Assembly: GCA_964495465.1 (NCBI GenBank)
Contig: CAZBWE010000005.1
Location: 1 to 54,652 of the forward strand
Source: CAZBWE01 sp964495465
GTDB taxonomy: Bacteria > Planctomycetota > Phycisphaerae > Sedimentisphaerales > Anaerobacaceae
Length of the DNA: 54,652 bases
Direction: 5' to 3'
Part shown: positions 18,877 to 28,282 of the stretch, piece after piece
Layout: every line of letters begins with the position of its first letter
Position numbering within the stretch: the first letter of the stretch is position 1
The notes under the pieces: model-generated
The model's database searches: none
The model's input: the letters and a program-made list of their open reading frames with translations, nothing else
What the model was told of the DNA's origin: nothing
Position numbers and translations under genes: made by a program

Positions 18877-21214
18877 TTAAAATCGCACATAATAGTGGAA
18901 ACCAACCACAATCGGTTCTTCAACCCAGCTTGTTTTGTCCGGATAGTCTTTTTTGTATCCTGAAGAATAAGCGTATCGCTTGTTATCACCGATGACCGGA
19001 ATACCCTGAACAAAGACCGTCACATCGGACGACTTATTAATGTGATATGTCAATGATACTCCCGCTGTGGCCTGCATTTCGTATCCGTCCTGGCGTTTAA
19101 TATGCGCGATTTCCGAAGCATCTCCGCCAGCTATGGAAAGCGCATCCAGCCCGTCTTTCAACCCTTTAAATCCCCAAAAGATTTGCATGTCACCGTGCAG
19201 AGTCAGCTTGCTATCGAGCAAATCAATGTTGGTGAACAGTTTTGTGGCATGATTGGACCAGTTCGCCAAGTCGTTGCCTTTGGAGTTAAGGCCATTGGCA
19301 CTACAATAATAGTCTGAATAGCTGATACCGGATGTGGGTACGCCATCAGCCAGTTTCCAATCCAGTTGTTTGACAAACGAGTGATTAGCTCCTATATTGA
19401 AGCCATCTTTCTCGTATTTCGTTTCCAGTTCTACCCCGAAGGTTTTCAGGGTTCCAACCGGAGCACTGCGCCGCAGGTTCCCATCCCAGGCTATTGCCTG
19501 GTTTTTATTATAGAAAGTAGAGACCTGGAATGAAAGGTTTTTAGTAAACCTGCCGGAGTAAATGAGTTCAAGGGTATCCAGCTTTTCAGGTTCGTTCTCC
19601 TCTCCCAGTTTCTCATTCATGTACAGTTCTTCCTGTGTATTCATTCGAACCGAACGCTGGGCAATGAACTTTAGATATTCGCCTTTTTTGAGCTCGTGAA
19701 TCCAGGCGAATCGCGGCGAGAACATATAGTCAGTAAATGTATGCTTATCCACGCGGCCTGACAATAATATAGTGGTTTTGGGAGACCATTTATAATTGAG
19801 TTCTCCCAAAAAGGAATGGGTATACGTTTCCCAGCCGTTTCCGACGGCGAAGTATTCATCGTCACTTTCGTCATATTGACATTTTCCGGAGGAACCATAT
19901 GCTTCTGATGTCGGTCCGCTCATAATGCCGTCAATACGAAAGCCGTCGTCTTTACCCTTTCCCCAGGCCGGACCAATGGTGTCGTAACTGAACTCAAAGC
20001 CGAAAGCCCCTTTAATTTTTCCCTTGTCCGGCTCATAATTAAACATAAATCGGGCAAAATATTCGTTTTCTGACCAGATCTGCCTGACGTTGTTCTCCAA
20101 GCTGTCTCTGGAGTTGATGATGCTAAGGGCGCTACCACTATTGTATTTATCAATATTAAGCACGTCGATTGAGCTGAGGCCTAAGAGTGATTTTAAGTCC
20201 CAACTCTTGCTAAGAGCAGCTTTATTTTCCAATGCGAACTGATAATACCGGTAGCGTGTCTGACGAAAATTCTCAAAGTCCGTCTTCGACTTTTTGTTGG
20301 GCAGCATATATTTTTGGGCCGTGCCCTGCATCAGGTCATGTGAGCTGGTCACATAGCGGGCCCAGAAACGCCAGTTTTTCTTAAAACGGACATCCAGATG
20401 TGCCTTTATCTGCGGTTCATTATGATAATCTGCAAAATAGTCAGCAGGTGGGTAAGGGTATTCGGGAGAACTTTCAGAAGAACCACCTAAATACCCGCTT
20501 GCTGAACCCGAGTCACAGGCAAACAAGTCCGGTTCATGCCCGCTGGTGTGGACTATGCTGAAATAGGCGTATAAATCCGCCTTTTTTGTTTTACGGCCGT
20601 AGCTGATGTAATTACCTATGCTGTCATATTTGTCCCAGAAATGACCACCTACTGCGACTCCGGGGGCCGTACTCGCTGTTTTAGTATAGATATTGATAAC
20701 ACCACCAATAGCCCCAGGCCCATACGTGACTGACCCGGGACCACGGATGATTTCAATTCGCTCAACATCATTAAGGTCCCAGTTCAACAACTCCAATCGA
20801 GCTCCATAATAGGTTTTGATATTTACATTGATGCCGTTGACATTGACCAGGAACTTATACGGGCGGTCAACAAGTATCCCGCGAATGCCGGGCAACGGAC
20901 CAGCACTGTGATTCATCCACAAAACCCCCCGGGACATAAATTTCCATCAGGTCCATAAGATTGCGGGCAGGGGTCCGGGCAATATCTTCGGCCGTAATCA
21001 CTGTTACACTCGCCGGAGTTTTCGAGGGGTCCTTTTCCGTGATTGTTGCCGGAACATCAATCTCTATAGACATAAGCTCTATAAGTGACATTTCAAATAG
21101 ATCTTTGTTGTCTATATCATTGGTGTCAGCAGCAAAAGAAGTAATTGAGAGCAACAGTAAAATAGGGAGATTAACAAAAACTTTAAAAAAGTTTGACTGT
21201 TTGTAAATAACCAT
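18877..21214 (-). pseudogene. TonB-dependent outer-membrane receptor, interrupted by a one-base frameshift
   Basis: Two overlapping frames together make one receptor of about 778 residues. The upstream frame (from ATG 21214, GAGGGG before it) has a signal peptide and the start of the plug domain, DPSKTPASVTVITAEDIART, up to MDLMEIYVPG. The downstream frame continues VLWMNHSAGPLPGIRG, then RIEIIRGPGSVTYGPGAIGG and a full beta-barrel ending in HYYVRF with the typical terminal Phe. The switch happens in a six-C run at 20925-20930 (G6 on the coding strand). Removing one G gives an uninterrupted EIYVPGVLWMNHSAG. Either the gene is phase-variable, or recently inactivated, or the base is a sequencing error. 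The barrel part resembles receptors for vitamin B12 or siderophores, but the ligand cannot be told. Confidence 0.85.
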
Positions 21215-21579
21215 TTTTTCCCCTCGTCCCCCCATACATATATAGAAACTACTCGCAACAAAAGACTTTTCGTCATGATAAAAAAGGGGCTTTACGACTT
21301 TTTGACAGTTTTTTAAAATTTCAAGGGAGGAATTAATTCAAAAGTGTGATAAAAAGCTTGTTTTAGTGTGCAAATCTTACCTTCTTAAATACCAGGCTAT
21401 TTATAAGGTCATTAGAAGGTGATTTAATACTGGAGACTATAATTTCATCCCTGTTTGAGTAAAGGGACAGAAATCTCATTTTTCAGCCGATAATAATATC
21501 AAACCGGCTGGCTATAATTCTACATCAGGTAACTTAATTAATGAGGCGTTTACATTCCACCTGTTAAACGCCGACCAAA
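21215..21579. other. Intergenic region between the TonB receptor and the DUF4139 gene
   Basis: 365 bases. At 21545-21572 it holds a perfect 8-bp hairpin (GGCGTTTA / TAAACGCC, 12-base loop) eight bases after the stop of the leftward DUF4139 gene. No T-run follows it, so it may end the transcript or protect the 3' end. The rest should contain the receptor's promoter, but no confident -35/-10 pair or riboswitch core was seen. Confidence 0.5.
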
Positions 21580-22932
21580 TTATTGCGAAGCCCTTCCCCA
21601 GTCCTCTTGTCTTACACCGTGGTAGGTTGTCAGAACATACTCAAATTCTTTATTTGACCTTGGCTCTAAATTGAGCGTGAACTTAGCCGTATCGAGGTCA
21701 ACTTTTTCGTATCCGTCGAAATTACCGCTTTTTTCCAGCTTCCAATATTGAGTATTGAAGTTCCGCTGAATCTCGACCTTGACGCCAAGCTCACGAGTAT
21801 TTCTAACCTCAATCTTGAATGTGTACATTTCATCCCAGCCGGAGATGTTGCCCCGATGGTCAAATCTGTAGTTTTCTGTTTTATAATCCATCAGCTTCGG
21901 CTCAACAACAACATTTGCAACCGGCCCAAGGTTAAGCTCTACATCCTCATTCACAGGAATATACTTAAAGGAGGATTGCCCTGTGTAAGATAAATGCCCT
22001 GTATCTCCGATACCTCTATAAACCTTCAGCATTCCGCCGGGGATGGGTGTATCACCGAGGTTGTGTTCTTTGTCATTTTTGAAGCTAAGAAATCTAACTA
22101 CGCCTGGACCATAGCGTTCTTCTTCATATTTATAGAGATTTACCACCGGTACTTCATCAACATCGAAACTTAATAGTCGCTTCGACCAGCCGGTAGCAAT
22201 CGTCTCCGTCCCCTCAATAGTGTAAAGAAAATACTCACTAAGGCCTTCCTTTTTAACCTCCTTTGGTGCCCCAGGTGCCTCTTCAAGAGCATATGCTAAT
22301 TTTTCCATCTCCCTTTTCGCTCTGCCCAGTCCGCGGACCGGTACTCCCGCTGCCGGCATTATTTCACCTGGTCTGCCGTATGGATACTGCCTGCGGGCAA
22401 GCTCGGCAATCTCATCGAGAATATGGACCTTACCGACAATTAGCCGTGTTTGTGCATTTTCATAATCTTCCCCGCTGTTGTTGGTTACACGCACATATCC
22501 CTGCAGGCGCATCGTCTTTTCGTCCTCGGTGAGCGTTCCCATATAAAATGCTCGCCAGGTCAAACCGCTTGTCAAATATGTAATCTCCACCGGCACCTTG
22601 CCGCTTACACCGCTCTTGATATTCCAAAGCCCGAGATTTCTTACTCTTGGCGGATAGGTCAAATCAGCAACATCGATTTTGTCAGCACTGGCCTTTGGCA
22701 GCATCTCTAAGCTGGTCGGGTCAATGAGGGTGTTGGCCCACGAAAACTGTAGCTTATTTTCGCCATCTTTGAGTGTCAGTGCCCTGCTTTCACGCACCAA
22801 TGTTATATCAGCAGAGTTATAAATTGTAAGCTGCACCGTATCTCGCGAGGGCAGTGTCACCAAATCAACCTTGGCCCAGCTGATGCCGGCCATCACAACG
22901 ATTATACATAGCACTAATATTATACGTTTCAT
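21580..22932 (-). CDS. Secreted DUF4139 domain protein (paralogue A)
   Basis: 450 residues from the ATG at 22932, with AGGAG upstream and a signal peptide (MKRIILVLCIIVVMAGISWA) directly after it. The frame is open 17 codons further upstream, but that part is repeat-like intergenic sequence. The mature protein matches the DUF4139 (mucoidy-inhibitor A-like) domain: QLTIYNSADITLVRESRALT, ITYLTSGLTWRAFYMGTL, NSGEDYENAQTRLIVGKV, YFLYTIEGTETIATGWSKRL and a beta-rich C-terminus ending near LNLEPRSNKEFEYVLTTYHG. It is the last gene of a five-gene unit that starts with an ECF sigma factor. It serves as the insert-free reference for the homologous gene at 25657-27555. Function unknown; it is probably periplasmic or on the surface. 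Confidence 0.86.
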   Translation of the reverse strand: MKRIILVLCIIVVMAGISWAKVDLVTLPSRDTVQLTIYNSADITLVRESRALTLKDGENKLQFSWANTLIDPTSLEMLPKASADKIDVADLTYPPRVRNLGLWNIKSGVSGKVPVEITYLTSGLTWRAFYMGTLTEDEKTMRLQGYVRVTNNSGEDYENAQTRLIVGKVHILDEIAELARRQYPYGRPGEIMPAAGVPVRGLGRAKREMEKLAYALEEAPGAPKEVKKEGLSEYFLYTIEGTETIATGWSKRLLSFDVDEVPVVNLYKYEEERYGPGVVRFLSFKNDKEHNLGDTPIPGGMLKVYRGIGDTGHLSYTGQSSFKYIPVNEDVELNLGPVANVVVEPKLMDYKTENYRFDHRGNISGWDEMYTFKIEVRNTRELGVKVEIQRNFNTQYWKLEKSGNFDGYEKVDLDTAKFTLNLEPRSNKEFEYVLTTYHGVRQEDWGRASQ

Positions 22933-22945
22933 TTTACTGCTCCTT

Positions 22946-22971
22946 TCTTCTGTCATCTGTTCTCTGTCATC
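22946..22971. repeat. Short direct repeat between DUF4139 genes
   Basis: TCTGTCATC occurs twice (22949-22957 and 22963-22971), 14 bases apart, within a purine-rich (coding strand) linker similar in style to the ACAGAAG repeats in proS. It separates two genes of the operon and overlaps an in-frame upstream extension of the DUF4139 gene. Confidence 0.4.
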
Positions 22972-22984
22972 TACCTTCCGCATT

Positions 22985-24160
22985 TCACGGCCTCACATTT
23001 CGGCAATGGTAGTGCATCTTCAATTCCTTCACTGCAGGACCTTTGTCAGTGCGAGCCGGTAGCTCAATCTCGAACTCAAGAATATTGGCGTTCTTCTTCT
23101 TATAATCAACACCGAGTTTCAACGCTTTATTGTCCAAAGTGCACTCTTCCATATCCCACTGGCCGGGGATGTGCTCAATCACGGTGAGAACAGCGGGACC
23201 ATCCTTAAAATTCTCAATCTTGGCGGTGATTATTTCATCAGTATCGTAGAGAATGACATCGCCTTTGTTGTTCTTTCGCAAATTGACTCTGTTATCCGCC
23301 ATCTTTCGCTGCGTTACGACAATATCTCTGCTGTCACCTATATAAAGCTCTGTTTTCTCTCCGACCGGAACCAGGTCCGTTACATCCTCACCCAAAAATA
23401 TGGTGCTGCCGTGCCCATCATCCTGGAATAATCGCGTTTTGCCGCCCCACAGGGCAAATTCGCCAAGACTGCTTTTGGCCTCATTTACAATTCGATAGCT
23501 TACCGGAATACCTACATTCCGATTTTCCAGCTTCTCAGGGTCCCAGGGCAGCATTGCTGCATCGAATTTCCAGACCTTGGTTATCGGCACACTCGGTGCT
23601 TTCAGAAACAGCATCCGCTTGGTCTCTTCGTGGTCGATTCCCTGCTCGAAGGCCTCGCCATAATCCAGAAGCACCCGAGCTTTGTCAAAATCCTCACCTG
23701 AGAAATTCCTCAGAACCAAAAAGCTCTTCAAATCAACCGCAGTTTCTGCCTTGTCAGCTATCGCCTTGTATGTAATCAGCCGGTCTATATTGCTCAATAG
23801 ATAGCTGATTCGCACCGTCTCGGCGTAGTCACTATCGCTGCTGATATCCCAGACTAAAGCAGCCTCGTTGGGCGGGTAACTGACACTAAGAAGCGTAACC
23901 TTATCCGGATGGTCGAGAGGCCTTAGCCGAATCGAATCGGCATCGATGCTGACGCCCTTCCACGAAAAGTCCACCTTATTAAGTCCTTTTTGCAGCGTCA
24001 GCACACGCTCTTCCTCAATCAATGTCGCCGTTGGATTGTCCAGGCGAATAACCGTTGCCGCCCTTTCCGGCAGAGCAACCAATTTTATCCTCGCCTGAGA
24101 TATTGTACTGCATAAAAGCAGCAGTATTACTATCATTAGTTTAATTCTTCTACTGTTCAT
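22985..24160 (-). CDS. Secreted DUF4139-related protein (paralogue B, divergent)
   Basis: 391 residues with a signal peptide (IKLMIVILLLLCSTISQA). The layout follows the DUF4139 neighbours: IKLVALPERAATVIRLDNPT, IEEERVLTLQKGLNKVDFSW, then VRISYLLSNIDRLITYKAIA, VLRNFSGEDFDKARVLLDYG and a beta-rich C-terminus with IIVHIPGQ-like strands. It lacks the long C-terminal segment and many conserved residues of the other two, so it is a diverged relative. It is 30 bases after the upstream gene and 52 bases before paralogue A, in one operon. Its role is unknown; co-localisation suggests that the DUF4139 proteins interact or form a surface layer. Confidence 0.8.
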   Translation of the reverse strand: MNSRRIKLMIVILLLLCSTISQARIKLVALPERAATVIRLDNPTATLIEEERVLTLQKGLNKVDFSWKGVSIDADSIRLRPLDHPDKVTLLSVSYPPNEAALVWDISSDSDYAETVRISYLLSNIDRLITYKAIADKAETAVDLKSFLVLRNFSGEDFDKARVLLDYGEAFEQGIDHEETKRMLFLKAPSVPITKVWKFDAAMLPWDPEKLENRNVGIPVSYRIVNEAKSSLGEFALWGGKTRLFQDDGHGSTIFLGEDVTDLVPVGEKTELYIGDSRDIVVTQRKMADNRVNLRKNNKGDVILYDTDEIITAKIENFKDGPAVLTVIEHIPGQWDMEECTLDNKALKLGVDYKKKNANILEFEIELPARTDKGPAVKELKMHYHCRNVRP

Positions 24161-24190
24161 AATTCATTCTCCTATCAAAAATGGTTCACT

Positions 24191-25636
24191 TTAATTCTTC
24201 ACGTCCGAATTATTGATATGTACAATTTCCAACTCATATATTTTCCCCGCCTCTACTAAAATTAATTCAGCATTTGTTTTATCACCTTCGGTTAATAATC
24301 TCCAATTGGTTCCAACCAGGTACTCACCTGGAGGTACATCTGTGAATTTAAAGCTGCCGTCTTCTTCGCAATGACATGTACTAAACCATTTGTCAATCTG
24401 TTCACCCGTAGAGCAAATGTGAACACTTACCTTGCGCGATAACGTTTTTCCATTTTCATCGACGACCTTGCCTTGGACGGTGCCTGTACCTGTCATTGTA
24501 AGCTTGATTTCGTCCGAAGGAATTGGATATTGTTCCGATATGGGGTTCTTAAGATGCAATGATTCAGCATAGCACATAATACTTGCCAAACCTATAGGCA
24601 ATGAACGTATTTCGAATCGCCCATGTTTATCTGTAATCGCTGATTTGTCATCTACACAAGGATAACCAAAGCCATCGGTTCCAATAATATTAATAGCCGA
24701 TACCTTGGCACCCTCGATTGGATTACCAACCGAGCCGACTACGGTACCTTTGATATAAGATGGGTGTGCTAAACCTATCTCAAATTGGTGGTATTCAGGC
24801 CGCTGATTGTTGTATCCGCCTTGTTTTCGTGGGACATAATCCTTGGCTTTTACTCTAATTTCGTAGTATCCGAGCGGAATATCTGCAATTTGGCAAAAGC
24901 CTTGGTTGTCTGTTTCGCCCTGTATCAGCTCTTTCCATCCTTCTTTGTCTCGATGTTTAGCCAATACTATTTCGGCTCCAACAATTGGCTGACCGGTGGC
25001 CATATCGAATACCTTGCTGCGAATCAGACCTCCGCCTGCGAATTTTGCCGAAATTGAGCTAGGTCGCTTGTCAATCACCGCCACATTCTTTGGTACCTTT
25101 ACATCTTCCCAAACGACGGAACCACCGCCACCGATATACAAATCTATTTTTGGAGCTGCTACCGGCTTTTTGAAGTTTGGATGATCTGAAGAAAGCGTGT
25201 AGCTGCGCGGACTATTGAATAGCCTGTTCCAGTTATCCGGCACCCAAACCGTAAATGTCCAGTCAACACGATTTTCTTCCTCGGATAATTCCTCATTGTT
25301 TTCCCTGAGCCAGAAACTGCATTCAGGTCCGTTGTGTATTATAAGTTCGAGCTCACTTGCCTGAATTGATGAGAAGATTTTCAATGCTTGATCGAACTCA
25401 TTTGTGTCCTGGCAGCGGTACAGGAAGCAATATTCGCCACCGCCGAAAGGAGGCCCTTCCCAATAACCTAATCGACTCGGCAGATTCGCAATCTGGACTG
25501 AGCCAATTGGCCAGCCTCGGTCTTCAGTGGGGCGGTTGCCATGCTCACCAGTAATAAGCGACATACACAATTTCGGAAGCAAAAAAACTATACAAAAAAT
25601 TACCAAAATCCTTAGCTTATTTGTCTTATGGCTCAC
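24191..25636 (-). CDS. Secreted protein with carboxypeptidase-regulatory-like (beta-sandwich) repeats
   Basis: 481 residues with a signal peptide (LRILVIFCIVFLLPKLCMS). The first 190 residues are of unknown type. From about residue 195 there are three CarboxypepD_reg-like beta-sandwich domains, each with the pattern of a Gly-x-Val start and a DxxGxFxIxxxPxGxY end: DNQGFCQIADIPLGYYEIRV, DKHGRFEIRSLPIGLASIMC and EDGSFKFTDVPPGEYLVGTN. Such domains are common in surface and envelope proteins and usually mediate protein contacts. It sits between the anti-sigma-DUF4139 gene (21 bases away) and the diverged DUF4139 gene, so it is in the same operon and probably acts with them. Confidence 0.82.
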   Translation of the reverse strand: MSHKTNKLRILVIFCIVFLLPKLCMSLITGEHGNRPTEDRGWPIGSVQIANLPSRLGYWEGPPFGGGEYCFLYRCQDTNEFDQALKIFSSIQASELELIIHNGPECSFWLRENNEELSEEENRVDWTFTVWVPDNWNRLFNSPRSYTLSSDHPNFKKPVAAPKIDLYIGGGGSVVWEDVKVPKNVAVIDKRPSSISAKFAGGGLIRSKVFDMATGQPIVGAEIVLAKHRDKEGWKELIQGETDNQGFCQIADIPLGYYEIRVKAKDYVPRKQGGYNNQRPEYHQFEIGLAHPSYIKGTVVGSVGNPIEGAKVSAINIIGTDGFGYPCVDDKSAITDKHGRFEIRSLPIGLASIMCYAESLHLKNPISEQYPIPSDEIKLTMTGTGTVQGKVVDENGKTLSRKVSVHICSTGEQIDKWFSTCHCEEDGSFKFTDVPPGEYLVGTNWRLLTEGDKTNAELILVEAGKIYELEIVHINNSDVKN

Positions 25637-25656
25637 AAATCGAACCCCTTTAATGT

Positions 25657-27555
25657 TTACATTTTCTCTTGCTCTTTACTTTTTATAAACGTTTCTTCGC
25701 GCGCACCGTGATATGTCGTTACTGTATATTCAAATATTCGTTTACTTCGCGGTTCGAGATTCAGGTTAAATCGAGCGTGTGTGGCATCGTGCTTGCTCTG
25801 TACCACGGCCATCCTGGCCGTGCTATCACGGGCTGGAAGCCCGTGATACGTAATATCGGTTTGCAAAGTCCAGTATGCGGTGCCAAAGCCGCGAGTAATT
25901 TCAATCTCTATTGGCAGCTCGCGAGTATTGGTTATCTCTATCTGCCAAGTTCGGATTTCGTCCCACCCGGAAACATTGCCTTCGTTGCCAAAAACGTAGT
26001 TATCTGTCCTGAAATCCATCAGTGTCGGTTCTACTTTAACCAAGCGAGCAGGGCCGAGATTCAGCTCTATATCCTCATTTACGGGTATATATTTTATGCC
26101 TGTCCCTCCGACATAAGATAGATACCCCTGCCCGTCTCGGCTCGCCGAGGGCGAGACGGGCTCATCGGCCTGGCTGAATATCTTCACGCTGCCGTTTGGA
26201 ATGGGTGTTTTACCGAGATTGTGTTTCTCATCGTTTGCGAACGAAACGAACCTTATGGTCTGATTGCCCCAGCGCTCTTCGTCATACTTATATAGACTCG
26301 TTACGTTAATATCTTCTGCCTCAAACGAAAGCAGGCGCTTGCCCCATTTATCAGGTATGGTTTCTGTCCCCTCAATCGTGTAAAGGAAATATTCGCTGAG
26401 ACCTTCTTTTTTTATCTCCTTGCGACCAATTTCCTCATCGTCAAAAAAACCAGCTACTACTAATCTATCTTTTATCTCTATCGAATCAACTTCCAACGCA
26501 CCAGAAATACTCCTAATACGGTCGCCGCGGACAAACGGCCAGCCATAGGGATACGGGCGTCTTGCCAATTCGGCAATTTCATCAAGCAGGTGCACTTTTC
26601 CGACAATAAGCCGTGTCTGAGCGTTTTCATAATCTTCACCGCTATTGTTGCCAACCCGGACATAACCCTGAATATCCATTTTTCTCTCGTCTTGAGAGAG
26701 TGTCCCCATATAAAACGCCCGCCAGGATAGCCCGCTGGTAAAATATGTTATCTCAAACGGCACCCGGCCGCTAACCTCCGAACGGATGAGCCACCGGCCA
26801 ACCTCCCGCAACCTTGCCGGGAACACCAGCTGCTGTATATCAACCTTATCCGCCTTCTCCAGCGGCTCCAAGCTGAGTGAAGTCGGGTCAATCAATGTAT
26901 TTGCCCACATAAATTGCAGCCAGTTCCAACCCTTCTTTAATGTCAAATTCCGCCTCTCCCTTACTAATGTCAAATCAGCGGAATTGTAAATCGTAATCTG
27001 AACGTTATCCCGCCTCGGCAATACGACCAATTCAATCGCACTTGCCGGCGCAAAAGGCGGCTGCTCAAATTCATCCGCTGCATCAGCTTTTTTCTCATCG
27101 CGAGCAAAAAGCATCCTCCTCGCCTCGCTTTGCGGTCGAAGCGTGTCAGCCGGTTTTTCCACTATCGGTGAACCCGGCTTTTTTACCGGCCCGTATCTCC
27201 TGCCCTGCCTGGCCAAATTTGCAACAAGCAACGTTAATCCTACCATTAAAACCGCCGCGACAGCACCAACCCATCTCCACTCGTCTTTGTGAGCGAAGCG
27301 AAGCAATCTCTTTTTTACTGTTAAATTGCCAACACCACCCTGTGCCTGCTCGACCACATTAGAGACCAGGTCTTCAGATATTTTTACATCCTCACGCAGC
27401 AAATCCAAAGCCGAAAATTTCCTCTTTAGCCGCTCCAGATACTCACGGCACATAGCGCAGCTCTCCAGATGGCTCGAAACTTCCTCCATCCGGATATCAG
27501 AGGCCAGCTTAAACTGATACTCTATCAGCTCTTTTTCTGTAAGATGTTCTTTCAT
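25657..27555 (-). CDS. Zinc-finger anti-sigma factor fused to an extracytoplasmic DUF4139 domain; carries two palindromic insertions
   Basis: 632 residues. The N-terminal 50 residues are an anti-sigma zinc finger (zf-HC2), with the HLESCAMC motif near residues 30-37. One membrane span follows (about 98-115, VGAVAAVLMVGLTLLVANLA), then a linker and a DUF4139 domain (about 170-630) homologous to the gene at 21580. This arrangement would place the DUF4139 part outside the cytoplasm, controlling the sigma factor bound inside. The start codon overlaps the sigma gene stop (27552-27555), as in coupled sigma/anti-sigma pairs. Against paralogue A, this protein has two extra blocks: about residues 465-478 (VSPSASRDGQG, from the palindrome at 26130-26161) and about 568-586 (YHGLPARDSTARMAVV, from the element at 25800-25852). 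Both keep the frame. Confidence 0.88.
   Translation of the reverse strand: MKEHLTEKELIEYQFKLASDIRMEEVSSHLESCAMCREYLERLKRKFSALDLLREDVKISEDLVSNVVEQAQGGVGNLTVKKRLLRFAHKDEWRWVGAVAAVLMVGLTLLVANLARQGRRYGPVKKPGSPIVEKPADTLRPQSEARRMLFARDEKKADAADEFEQPPFAPASAIELVVLPRRDNVQITIYNSADLTLVRERRNLTLKKGWNWLQFMWANTLIDPTSLSLEPLEKADKVDIQQLVFPARLREVGRWLIRSEVSGRVPFEITYFTSGLSWRAFYMGTLSQDERKMDIQGYVRVGNNSGEDYENAQTRLIVGKVHLLDEIAELARRPYPYGWPFVRGDRIRSISGALEVDSIEIKDRLVVAGFFDDEEIGRKEIKKEGLSEYFLYTIEGTETIPDKWGKRLLSFEAEDINVTSLYKYDEERWGNQTIRFVSFANDEKHNLGKTPIPNGSVKIFSQADEPVSPSASRDGQGYLSYVGGTGIKYIPVNEDIELNLGPARLVKVEPTLMDFRTDNYVFGNEGNVSGWDEIRTWQIEITNTRELPIEIEITRGFGTAYWTLQTDITYHGLPARDSTARMAVVQSKHDATHARFNLNLEPRSKRIFEYTVTTYHGAREETFIKSKEQEKM
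25800..25852 (-). repeat. Protein-coding double-hairpin palindromic element, copy 2 (in anti-sigma-DUF4139 gene)
   Basis: 53 bases, identical to the proS copy at 7187-7239 except for one base (G instead of C at the junction between hairpins, changing Thr to Ser and breaking one pair of hairpin 2). It lies on the minus strand and is read in the same element frame, giving YHGLPARDSTARMAVV. The paralogue at 21580 lacks it: AYWTLQTDI and FNLNLEPRS in this protein align with QYWKLEKSG and FTLNLEPRS there. Confidence 0.92.
26130..26161. repeat. Second, different palindromic element inserted in the same gene
   Basis: Perfect 10-bp arms GCCCGTCTCG / CGAGACGGGC with a partly self-complementary 12-base centre. 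It is read in frame within the DUF4139 domain, giving PVSPSASRDGQ. The paralogue at 21580 goes directly from LKVYRGIGD to TGHLSYTG, so these residues are extra. Confidence 0.8.
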
Positions 27556-28130
27556 CTCATTTCTTCCGAAATGTCAGGTAATCTTTGCGACAGGGTCTTA
27601 AGTGCCCTGAACATTTGTGTTTTCACCGTCCCAATGGTACAGCCCAAAACCTGTGCAACCTCTGAGTAACTGAGCTGCTGATAATAGGCCAGAATAAGGG
27701 TCGCTCGCTGCCTCTCGGGCAGTGATTCAACAGCCAGCCGAACCTGCTCTTTCCGTTCAGCTCTTACCGCTTTCTGCGATGGTTCCCACGAAGTATCCGC
27801 AACTGCACTTAATTGCTCACAACGTCCATTATCACAATCCAGGTTCTGATTCAGCGATACGCAGTGCGGCTGCTTTCGCAAACCATCGATAGCTACCCGT
27901 GTTGCGATTGTGAACAGCCACGGCTTAAAGCGATTGCCGCGGAGTGTATGGGCCTTTTCATAGACCCGCTTGAAGGTCTCCTGAAAAAAATCCTCTGCTT
28001 GTTCACGACTTCTGCTCATTCTCATCAAATACCCCAACATACTATCTCCGTATCGGCGCACAAGCTCAGCAAACGCCGTCGGGTCACCCTGAATATGGGC
28101 ATCAATTAGACTTTTGTCGGTATCATTCAT
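27552..28130 (-). CDS. ECF-type RNA polymerase sigma factor
   Basis: 192 residues from the ATG at 28130. The frame is open 46 codons further upstream, but that part has no sigma-like sequence. Region 2 contains FFQETFKRVYEKAHTLRG and KPWLFTIATRVAIDGLRKQ. Region 4 contains LPERQRATLILAYYQQLSYS then EVAQVLGCTIGTVKTQMFRA. This is a complete ECF sigma factor of normal length. Its stop overlaps the start of a zinc-finger anti-sigma gene by four bases, so the two are translationally coupled. It is expected to control its own operon and other envelope genes; the target promoters are unknown. Confidence 0.9.
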   Translation of the reverse strand: MNDTDKSLIDAHIQGDPTAFAELVRRYGDSMLGYLMRMSRSREQAEDFFQETFKRVYEKAHTLRGNRFKPWLFTIATRVAIDGLRKQPHCVSLNQNLDCDNGRCEQLSAVADTSWEPSQKAVRAERKEQVRLAVESLPERQRATLILAYYQQLSYSEVAQVLGCTIGTVKTQMFRALKTLSQRLPDISEEMR

Positions 28131-28282
28131 TAAAGCGGCCTGTTTCACTACTATATATAGACCTTTATCGTATCCAATCGGTTGACAGAGGTAAGTAAAA
28201 TTTTTGTAAAATCTGAGCCCGTTTCCTATATCAGCTCTGCCTGATACACAGAAACAATCAAGATACACAAATCAGGTATCTA

